A DNA stretch of 64,000 nucleotides from Paeniglutamicibacter sulfureus. GTDB lineage: Bacteria; Actinomycetota; Actinomycetes; Actinomycetales; Micrococcaceae. The notes below the pieces were generated by a model. It was not told the DNA's origin and did no database searches. It worked only from the letters and a program-made list of their open reading frames with translations. The position numbers and the translations under genes were made by a program. The stretch is from assembly GCF_039535115.1 (NCBI RefSeq), contig NZ_BAAAWO010000001.1, positions 4,509,526-4,573,525 on the forward strand. Reading direction: 5' to 3'. Positions 56,222 through 64,000 of this stretch are shown here, in pieces. Numbering within the stretch: position 1 is the first letter of the stretch; each line of letters begins with the position of its first letter.

Positions 56222-56270
56222 ACCCCAAATCGTACCGGGCTGCCGCCAGGGGAATGGCGGTGACATCGTA

Positions 56271-57830
<1,560 letters not shown>

Positions 57831-57847
57831 CAAGCCCGCAGTTCCCT

Positions 57848-57883
57848 CGCAGGCGGGGCCCACCATTCGGGGCCCCGCCTGCG
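57848..57883 (+). terminator. Terminator after argH
   Basis: A 13-bp GC-rich stem (57848-57860 with 57871-57883) with a 10-base loop, 17 bases after the argH stop. Confidence 0.75.
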
Positions 57884-57919
57884 TGATTTCCGGCTACCGG
57901 GCCGGATAAGGTGGTCAGT

Positions 57920-58657
57920 ATGAGTGAGCTCACACAACAGGACCTGACGACCCGGATCCTCTCCGCCTTGTCGACCCTTCGCGAGACCATGGCCACCGTC
58001 GACGATGCGGCCGCCGCCGAGCCGAGCGCCCTTCCCGGGTGGAGCCGTGCACACGTGCTCGCCCACCTGGACGGGTTCAGCCGTGCCGCAGCGCGCCAGC
58101 TGGACACCGCTGGTGCCCAGGAACCCTTCCCCATGTACGACGGTGGAATGGAGGCCCGCGACGACTCCATCGAGATCACCGCGTTGATGCGCCCCGAGGC
58201 GCTGGTGGCCCGCGTCACCGAGTCCCTCGACGCACTGGAATCCAGCATCCGCGGCATCAGCCCGGCGGAGTGGGCCCTGGCAACAGGGTTCCGTGAGGGA
58301 GGCAGTGTGGAAGACCTCTTCCATGCCATCTGGCGCGAGCTGGTCATCCACACCTCGGACCTTGCCCTGGGCAACTCCGTCGCCGACTGGGAACCGGAAT
58401 TCTGTGCGCACCTCTTCGACGCGCTCGAGGCCCGGGTGCCCGAATCCCGCCGCTACATCCTCCAGCCCCACGGTGCCCAGCGCATCACCCTGGGACAGGG
58501 CGAGGCGACCACGGTGCTCAGCGGCACCGCCTTCGACCTGGCCGCCTGGCTCGCCGGCCGCCAGCCGCTGGGACCGGTCCAGGCCACCGCCGCCGCCGAC
58601 GGCACCGACCTGCCCGAGCTCGGACCCTGGGCCGTCAAGCTGAAGGCCAACAACTAG
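57920..58657 (+). CDS. Maleylpyruvate isomerase N-terminal (DinB-like, mycothiol-dependent) family protein
   Basis: A 245-residue protein. The four-helix DinB-like N-domain carries LPGWSRAHVLAHLDGFSRAA (metal His) and AIWRELVIHTSDLALG (second and third ligands Glu/His). A C-terminal sterol-carrier-like part ends LGPWAVKLKANN. Relatives use mycothiol as cofactor. Substrate unknown. TAAGGT ends 7 bases before the ATG at 57920, which supports this start over the GTG at 57911. Confidence 0.78.
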   Translation: MSELTQQDLTTRILSALSTLRETMATVDDAAAAEPSALPGWSRAHVLAHLDGFSRAAARQLDTAGAQEPFPMYDGGMEARDDSIEITALMRPEALVARVTESLDALESSIRGISPAEWALATGFREGGSVEDLFHAIWRELVIHTSDLALGNSVADWEPEFCAHLFDALEARVPESRRYILQPHGAQRITLGQGEATTVLSGTAFDLAAWLAGRQPLGPVQATAAADGTDLPELGPWAVKLKANN

Positions 58658-58690
58658 CCAACCGGGATATCCGGAAGGAGGGGGGGGGTC

Positions 58691-59344
58691 GTGAACAGCC
58701 CGGACCGCGTTGGGTTGCTAGGTCTGCCGTCGCTGGAACTGGCACCGCACCTGCTCGGCGCCCATGTCTCCACCTTCATCGGCGGGCGGCTGGTCGTGGT
58801 GCGACTGACCGAGGTCGAGGCCTACGACGGGCACCAGGATCCCGGCTCCCATGCCTACCGGGGCAAGACCGCCCGCAATGCCGGGCTCTTCGGCCCACCG
58901 GGCACCGCGTACGTGTACTTCACCTACGGGATGCACTTCTGCGCCAATGTGGTGTGCGGGCAGGAGGGAACAGCCTCGGCCGTGCTGATGCGCGCCGGGG
59001 AAGTCGTTTCGGGCCGGGACACGGTGTTGGCCAGACGGGGAAACCCGAAAGGACCCGAGGCACAGCTACTCAGCGGGCCTGCCCGGTTGGCCCAGGGACT
59101 GGGGCTGACGCTGGAACACAACCTGGCGCGCTTCCGCGACGGCACCGCCGTGCCGCCGGGACCCGACCTGGCGTTGGGGAACCTGGCCATCGCCCCGGCC
59201 GGCTACCTGGCCGGTCCGCGCACCGGGGTGGCGGGGGACGGGGGCGGGGAAGAATACCCGTACCGGTTCTGGCTCCCGGGCGAGCCCAGCGTCTCGCCGT
59301 ACCGGAAGGCGGCACCGCGCAAGGTGCGCGGCGGAAGGGACTAG
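58691..59344 (+). CDS. 3-methyladenine DNA glycosylase (AAG/MPG family)
   Basis: A 217-residue repair enzyme that excises alkylated purines. The catalytic Glu is in VVRLTEVEAYDGHQDPGSHAYRGKTARNAGLFGPPGTAYVYFTYGMHFC in part. GTG start at 58691. The Shine-Dalgarno GGAAGGAG runs straight into nine consecutive Gs (58680-58688). The stop codon TAG is part of the TAGACT promoter box of apt. Confidence 0.9.
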   Translation: MNSPDRVGLLGLPSLELAPHLLGAHVSTFIGGRLVVVRLTEVEAYDGHQDPGSHAYRGKTARNAGLFGPPGTAYVYFTYGMHFCANVVCGQEGTASAVLMRAGEVVSGRDTVLARRGNPKGPEAQLLSGPARLAQGLGLTLEHNLARFRDGTAVPPGPDLALGNLAIAPAGYLAGPRTGVAGDGGGEEYPYRFWLPGEPSVSPYRKAAPRKVRGGRD

Positions 59345-59353
59345 ACTTGTCGG

Positions 59354-59890
59354 GTGAATCCAGAGCCTGAAACCATAAGCGACCTCCTTGACCGACTGTG
59401 CGAAATCGTTCCCGATTACCCCAGCGCAGGGATTTCCTTCAAGGACTTGACCCCGGCCTTTGCCGACGCGGCGGGACTGCGCCGCATGGTCGATGAGATC
59501 GTCGCCCCCTTTTCCGGCCAATTCGACGTCATTGCCGGGCTCGAGGCCCGCGGATTCGTGCTGGCCGCGGCCGCCGCCTACGCCACGGGAACCGGCATGG
59601 TCACGGTGCGCAAGGCCGGAAAGCTTCCCCGCGAGGTGCACCGCGACGAATACACCCTGGAATACGGGACCGGGACCCTGGAACTGCACCGCGACGATGT
59701 CGCGCCCGGCACCCGGGTGCTGATTCTCGATGACGTGCTGGCCACCGGCGGCACGGTCGGCTCCGCCGCCCGTTTGCTGAAAATGGTCGGCGCACAGGTC
59801 ATCGGGGTCGGCGTGGTCCTTGAGCTCCAGGGCCTGGGCGGGCGCGAAAAGCTCTCCGGCCTGCACGTCCATTCGCTCCAGCTCGTCTAG
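59354..59890 (+). CDS. apt: Adenine phosphoribosyltransferase
   Basis: Salvages adenine to AMP. The 178-residue protein has DYPSAGISFKDLTP, VIAGLEARGFVLAAAAAY and the PRPP loop VLILDDVLATGGTVGSA. TAGACT (59342-59347) ends exactly 6 bases before the GTG start, with no ribosome site: a leaderless gene whose promoter overlaps the stop of the glycosylase gene. Confidence 0.94.
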   Translation: MNPEPETISDLLDRLCEIVPDYPSAGISFKDLTPAFADAAGLRRMVDEIVAPFSGQFDVIAGLEARGFVLAAAAAYATGTGMVTVRKAGKLPREVHRDEYTLEYGTGTLELHRDDVAPGTRVLILDDVLATGGTVGSAARLLKMVGAQVIGVGVVLELQGLGGREKLSGLHVHSLQLV

Positions 59891-60002
59891 CAACACCCGC
59901 CTGCCGTATCCGCATCGGTCGCCCCAAGGCGTCCGGTCAAATGCCCGGTGCCGCAGAGCGTAAACTGGTCTGTCCACGATTTGTTCCATCAGGGAGTGCT
60001 GA

Positions 60003-62291
60003 ATGTCAGAGTCCACGACCGTTCAACCGGAGCTCGACGCCGAACGCAACTACGTTTCGATGCTCTATACCCGCTTGGATGAGCTGCGCGCCGAAAAGCT
60101 CGAGCAGCTCACCCGCACCCGCCGCGGCGGGGCGCAGGGATCCATCCAGAACGTGTCCGAACGCGACTCCTTTGCCGCCCTGTACGAAGACCGCCTGGCG
60201 CAGCTGAATGCCGTTGAGGACCGCTTGGTGTTCGGCCGGCTGGACCTTGACGATGACATGAACCGTTCCGGGGAGGAACCCGGCGCCCCGCGCTACATCG
60301 GCCGCATCGGCATGACCGACGAGGACCTGACGCGCCTGATGGTCGACTGGCGCGCCCCGGAGGCCGCCGCCTTCTACCAGGCCACCGCGCTGCACCGGCA
60401 GGGAGTGCGCCGCCGCCGGCACCTGATGCTGCGCGGGCGCACCGTGCTGGGCATCGACGACGAGGTCCTGGACACCGAACTCTTCGGCGAAAACGACAAC
60501 CTGCAGGGAGAGGGCGCTCTCATGGCCGCCCTGACGCAGAAGCGCACCGGGCGCATGGGCGACATCGTGGGCACCATCCAGGCCGAGCAGGACCGCATTA
60601 TCCGCTCCCCGCTGGCCGGAGTGTTGGTGGTCCAGGGTGGACCTGGCACCGGCAAGACTGCGGTGGCACTGCACCGTGCCGCCTTCCTGCTCTACGAACA
60701 CCGTGAACGGCTCAAGAGCGCCGGCGTGCTGCTGGTCGGCCCCTCATCATCGTTCATGCGCTACATCGAGCGCGTGCTGCCCTCCCTGGGCGAGACCGGC
60801 GTGGTCATGTCCTCGGTCGGCGAGCTGTATCCGGGCCTGCGTGCCGTGCCCGAGCACAGCCGGGAGGCCGCCCGCATCAAGGGCAAGGCCTTCATGGCAA
60901 AGGTCGTGGCCAAGGCGGTTTCCAACCGCCAGCGACTGCTGGCCGAGGACCGCCGCGTCGTGGTCGAGGGTACCCGGCTGGTGCTGACCCGCGGCCAGGT
61001 GCGTCATGCGCGCGAAAAGGCGCGGGCCTCCCGCAAGCCGCACAACGAGGCCCGCGAGGTGTTCACCAAGATCCTGGTGCGCGAGCTGGCCACGCAGCTG
61101 CAGCAGGTCCTTGAGGATTCCTCGGGCAACGGCAATGCCGTGGACCGCAGCTACCTGGTCCAGGAAGTGCGCGAATCACGCGATGTCCGCATTGCCCTGA
61201 ACCTGTGTTGGATGCCGCTGACACCGCAGTCCCTGCTGGAGGAACTCTTCGCCAAAGAAGACCTGCTCGCCGCGGCCGCTCCGCAGCTGAACGCCCGCGA
61301 GCTCAAGGCGCTGCGCCGGAAGCCCGGGGCGCCCTGGACCGAGTCCGATGTGCCGCTGCTGGATGAGGCAGCCGAACTGCTGGGCGACTTCAAGGCCGTG
61401 GGCAACAAGGACGCCGGTGTCGAGGCGCAGCTCAAGCGGGACCTGGAAAACGCCGAGGCGACCCTGCGCAACGTCAACGAGATGCTCTTCAACGCCGGCA
61501 TCGACGGGCTCGTCGAGGCCCAGGACCTGGCAGATATGAACCAGGAGACCGAGGCACGCCAGACGGCAGCCGAGCGTGCCGTGGCCGACCGCAACTGGGC
61601 CTACGGGCACGTGGTGGTCGACGAGGCCCAGGAGCTGTCCCCGATGCAGTGGCGACTGCTGATGCGCCGCTGCCCCCTGAAGTCCTTCACGGTGGTCGGC
61701 GACATCGCCCAGACCTCCTCGGCCTCGGGCGCCAACAGCTGGGCGCAGGCCATGAAGCCGTTCGTGGCCGAGCGCTTCACCCTGGAGGAACTAACGGTCA
61801 ACTACCGCACCCCCATGCAGATCGCCGCTGCCGCGACCAGGGTTGCCCACGCCGCAGGACTGAAGATCTCCACGCCGAAGGCAGTGCGCGAGGGCCAGTG
61901 GCCGCCGCTGGTGGACCGGCTGGAACCGGGGCAGTTGCTGCCCAAGCTCCGTGAGGTTCTACCCGGGGAAGTCGCGATCGCCGACGGCGGTCTGTTGGCC
62001 GTCATCGTGCCCGAGCCGCGTCTGGCCCAGGTTCGCTCCGCCGTGGTCGAGCAATTCGGCCGCCGCGTGGGAAGCGGGTCCGGTGGCTTGAGCCAGGACA
62101 TCGTGGTGCTGGGTGCACGCGAGGCCAAGGGCCTGGAATTCGATGTGGTGGTTGTCCTGGAACCGCAGGAATTGATCGACGAAGTCGAGGGCAGCGTCGG
62201 TGACCTGTATGTTGCGATGACCCGCACCACGCAGCGCCTGCGAATCCTGGCCGAGGGCTCGATTCCTGCGGGCATTGACTCGGAAGCGTAA
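60003..62291 (+). CDS. HelD/HelR-like RNA polymerase-recycling ATPase
   Basis: A 762-residue UvrD-like ATPase. The N-terminal coiled arm (about 5-70, NYVSMLYTRLDELRAEKLEQL) reaches into RNA polymerase in HelD. Walker A LVVQGGPGTGKTAVALHRAAFLLY, Walker B VVVDEAQELSPMQWRLLMRR, TVVGDIAQTSSASGANSW and the C-terminal ARE-AKGLEFDVVVV and YVAMTRTTQRL motifs are intact. HelD strips stalled polymerase from DNA, and actinobacterial HelR protects it from rifamycin. No RAE-like repeat precedes it; TAAACT at 59961-59966 is the likely -10. GGGAG lies 7 bases before the ATG. Confidence 0.87.
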   Translation: MSESTTVQPELDAERNYVSMLYTRLDELRAEKLEQLTRTRRGGAQGSIQNVSERDSFAALYEDRLAQLNAVEDRLVFGRLDLDDDMNRSGEEPGAPRYIGRIGMTDEDLTRLMVDWRAPEAAAFYQATALHRQGVRRRRHLMLRGRTVLGIDDEVLDTELFGENDNLQGEGALMAALTQKRTGRMGDIVGTIQAEQDRIIRSPLAGVLVVQGGPGTGKTAVALHRAAFLLYEHRERLKSAGVLLVGPSSSFMRYIERVLPSLGETGVVMSSVGELYPGLRAVPEHSREAARIKGKAFMAKVVAKAVSNRQRLLAEDRRVVVEGTRLVLTRGQVRHAREKARASRKPHNEAREVFTKILVRELATQLQQVLEDSSGNGNAVDRSYLVQEVRESRDVRIALNLCWMPLTPQSLLEELFAKEDLLAAAAPQLNARELKALRRKPGAPWTESDVPLLDEAAELLGDFKAVGNKDAGVEAQLKRDLENAEATLRNVNEMLFNAGIDGLVEAQDLADMNQETEARQTAAERAVADRNWAYGHVVVDEAQELSPMQWRLLMRRCPLKSFTVVGDIAQTSSASGANSWAQAMKPFVAERFTLEELTVNYRTPMQIAAAATRVAHAAGLKISTPKAVREGQWPPLVDRLEPGQLLPKLREVLPGEVAIADGGLLAVIVPEPRLAQVRSAVVEQFGRRVGSGSGGLSQDIVVLGAREAKGLEFDVVVVLEPQELIDEVEGSVGDLYVAMTRTTQRLRILAEGSIPAGIDSEA

Positions 62292-62320
62292 TTCGGGGCC
62301 GAGACTGCTAATTTAGTAGG

Positions 62321-63637
62321 GTGTCTGAAATTGAGCAGAATCCCGCACTGTCGGGACAACGTAATGATCCGTCCTTTGAAAACGTCTGGCAGGAACTGAA
62401 GTGGCGTGGCCTGGTCCACGTGTCCACCGAGGAAACCGAGCTGGAAAAGGTCCTCTCCGGAGAGAGCATTACGTATTACTGCGGTTTCGATCCCACCGCC
62501 CCGTCCCTGCACCTGGGCAACCTGGTACAGCTATTGAACATGCGCCGCCTGCAGTTGGCCGGCCACAAGCCCCTGGGCTTGGTTGGCGGCTCCACCGGCC
62601 TGATCGGTGATCCGCGCCAGACGGCCGAGCGTGTGCTGAACACGAAGGAAACGGTTGCCGAATGGGTGGGCAAGCTCGAGTCGCAGGTTTCCCGCTTCCT
62701 CTCCTTTGAGGGCGAGAACGCGGCCCGCATGGTCAATAACCTGGACTGGACCGCCAACCTGAGTGCCATCGATTTCCTGCGCGAGGTTGGCAAGTACTTC
62801 CGCGTGGGCACCATGATCAAGAAAGAAACTGTTGCCGCCCGTCTGAACTCGGACGAGGGCATCAGCTACACGGAGTTCAGCTACCAGGTGCTGCAGGGTT
62901 ACGACTACCTGAAGCTGCACCAGCTTTACGGTTGCACGCTGCAGACCGGCGGCTCCGACCAGTGGGGCAACCTCACCAGCGGCACCGACTTGATCCGCAA
63001 GGCCGAGGGCAAGAGCGCCTACGCCTACGGAACCCCGTTGATCACGAACTCCGACGGCACCAAGTTCGGCAAGTCCGAGGGCAACGCCATTTGGCTGGAT
63101 GCAGAGATGTGCAGCCCGTACACCTTCTACCAGTTCTGGCTGAACACCGCGGATGCCGATGCCATTTCGCGCTTGAAGGTCTTCACTTTCCTTTCCCGTG
63201 CAGAGATCGAGGCACTCGAAAAAGAAGTTGCCGAGCGTCCCTTCGCCCGCAAGGCCCAGAAGGAACTGGCTTACCTCGTGACATCGTTGGTCCACGGTGT
63301 GGATGCCACGGAAAAGGTCATCGCAGCTTCGGCCGCCCTTTTTGGCCAGGGCGAATTGGGCGATATGGACGAAGCGACGCTCAGGGCCGCGACCCAGGAG
63401 CTAAAAAGCACCACTGTTACCGGGGAGGATCTGGATATTATCTCGGTATTGATGGCTTCCGGTCTTTCCGAATCGAAGTCGGCCGCCCGGCGCACGATCA
63501 GTGAAGGCGGCGCCTACGTGAACAACGTGAAGTACTCGGACCACGAAGCAGTCGTTAGCCGAGAGGACCTATTGCACGGTCGCTACCTTTTGGTACGCCG
63601 CGGGAAAAAGAACCTGGCAGTTGTTGAGGTCTCCTAA
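62321..63637 (+). CDS. tyrS: Tyrosine-tRNA ligase
   Basis: A 438-residue class I synthetase. HIGH-like HLGN in DPTAPSLHLGNLVQLL, tyrosine site YDYLKLHQLYGCTLQTGGSDQWGN, KFGKSEGNAIWL in place of KMSKS, and a C-terminal S4 RNA-binding domain (SKSAARRTISEGGAYVNN). TAATTT (62309-62314) ends 6 bases before the GTG, so the message is probably leaderless and lacks a T-box. Confidence 0.96.
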   Translation: MSEIEQNPALSGQRNDPSFENVWQELKWRGLVHVSTEETELEKVLSGESITYYCGFDPTAPSLHLGNLVQLLNMRRLQLAGHKPLGLVGGSTGLIGDPRQTAERVLNTKETVAEWVGKLESQVSRFLSFEGENAARMVNNLDWTANLSAIDFLREVGKYFRVGTMIKKETVAARLNSDEGISYTEFSYQVLQGYDYLKLHQLYGCTLQTGGSDQWGNLTSGTDLIRKAEGKSAYAYGTPLITNSDGTKFGKSEGNAIWLDAEMCSPYTFYQFWLNTADADAISRLKVFTFLSRAEIEALEKEVAERPFARKAQKELAYLVTSLVHGVDATEKVIAASAALFGQGELGDMDEATLRAATQELKSTTVTGEDLDIISVLMASGLSESKSAARRTISEGGAYVNNVKYSDHEAVVSREDLLHGRYLLVRRGKKNLAVVEVS

Positions 63638-63677
63638 ATAGGGAAATGAATTTCCGGCTTGCTGACAACGCAATTTG

Positions 63678-63731
63678 AACCGGGGCGGGGGAGTGCTGTG
63701 AATCACGGCGACGACCTCGCCCCGGTTTTTG
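63678..63731 (+). terminator. Rho-independent terminator of tyrS
   Basis: AACCGGGGCG (63678-63687) pairs with CGCCCCGGTT (63718-63727), followed by TTTTTGCCTTTT. Confidence 0.85.
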
Positions 63732-63808
63732 CCTTTTGGGCTCCGATTTACGCCTAATCCCGGTTGTTTCGGGGGAATCCGGGGTCATGGTGTGCAGGAT
63801 CCGTCGAT

Positions 63809-63837
63809 TTGCCGGGACGCGGAAACGTGTGTATTGT
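63809..63837 (+). promoter_or_regulatory. Promoter P1, probable rrn
   Basis: TTGCCG (63809-63814) and TATTGT (63832-63837) are 17 bases apart. Confidence 0.5.
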
Positions 63838-63966
63838 TTTCTAAGTCGCCGCGGCCAAGGCAAACGAAAAGCTACCAGCCGCGAATGACAAAAGAATTCT
63901 TCTAACAACGTTTATTCGTTGAAGGAAAGATGTGTTTTTAGCAAATTAGATCGACGATAAGCCGGT

Positions 63967-63995
63967 TTGACAAAGCGAAGAACATGTAATAAATT
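63967..63995 (+). promoter_or_regulatory. Promoter P2, probable rrn
   Basis: TTGACA (63967-63972) and TAAATT (63990-63995) are 17 bases apart, a near-consensus sigma-70 promoter reading out of the window. Confidence 0.65.
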
Positions 63996-64000
63996 ATTCA

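Larger units (their letters stand above)
63638..64000. other. 363-bp region after tyrS, probable rRNA operon promoter region
   Basis: No gene. It contains the tyrS terminator, then an AT-rich stretch with two well-formed promoters and a CAACG/CGTTG hairpin near 63906. Nothing else coding is seen. In related genomes a 16S rRNA gene often follows tyrS; here that is inference. Confidence 0.55.

Noticed and set aside
59891..60002. Rifamycin-associated element before the HelD/HelR-like gene
   Set aside because: No TTGC-GCAA type inverted repeat is present in this gap; only a TAAACT -10 candidate is visible.

Overview
The window is a high-GC actinobacterial chromosome segment. Gene content and order (miaA-dapF, hflX-dinG-lexA, his genes, infC-rpmI-rplT, pheST, argCJBDFR, argH, tyrS) point to the Micrococcaceae, that is, Arthrobacter or a close relative such as Paeniglutamicibacter. 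This rests on gene order and protein resemblance read by eye; no search was run.

Layout. 1-6.2 kb: the end of miaA, dapF, an RsmC-like methyltransferase, hflX and a DinG-type helicase. 6.3-7.7 kb: lexA divergent from a LysM membrane protein, with SOS boxes between them. 7.8-11.3 kb: hisC, hisB, hisH, a 49-residue membrane protein and hisA/priA; hisD and hisF are absent. 11.5-13.8 kb: an SseB-like gene overlapping an MFS transporter. 13.9-17.7 kb: DUF1844, the infC-rpmI-rplT operon (infC with an AUU start and a hairpin leader) and an rRNA methyltransferase. 17.8-22.8 kb: NUDIX, pcp, SIMPL, an HExxH protein, an LppM-like lipoprotein and a lipoprotein PBP. 23-26.6 kb: pheS and pheT.

26.6-47.7 kb is a mosaic of mostly single-gene units between pheT and argC, which sit together in several other actinobacteria. 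It holds a MerR/membrane-protein pair, a VOC protein and hydrolase, a rifampicin-monooxygenase-like flavoprotein behind a 19-bp inverted repeat resembling the rifamycin-associated element, a large lipoprotein, several unknowns, PPK2, and a cassette of a Pls-type (epsilon-poly-lysine synthetase-like) NRPS, an M1 aminopeptidase and a divergent phosphopantetheinyl transferase. Four tandem PHO-box-like repeats lie in the promoter region of that cassette.

47.8-57.8 kb: arginine biosynthesis. argCJBDFR is tightly coupled and argH stands apart; both promoters carry a pair of ARG-box-like sites at the same 20-bp offset. argG is missing from the cluster, and its usual place is taken by small membrane, SRPBCC/ArsR, macro-domain and ankyrin genes. 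57.9-63.6 kb: a DinB/maleylpyruvate isomerase-like protein, a 3-methyladenine glycosylase, apt, a HelD/HelR-like RNA polymerase-recycling ATPase and tyrS. The last 360 bp carry a terminator and two strong promoters, probably for an rRNA operon just outside the window.

A recurring feature is a TANNNT hexamer exactly 6 or 7 bases before a start codon (dapF, hisC, sseB, the rRNA methyltransferase, VOC, ppk2, ankyrin, apt, tyrS and others), which suggests widespread leaderless transcription. I chose many start codons on that basis.
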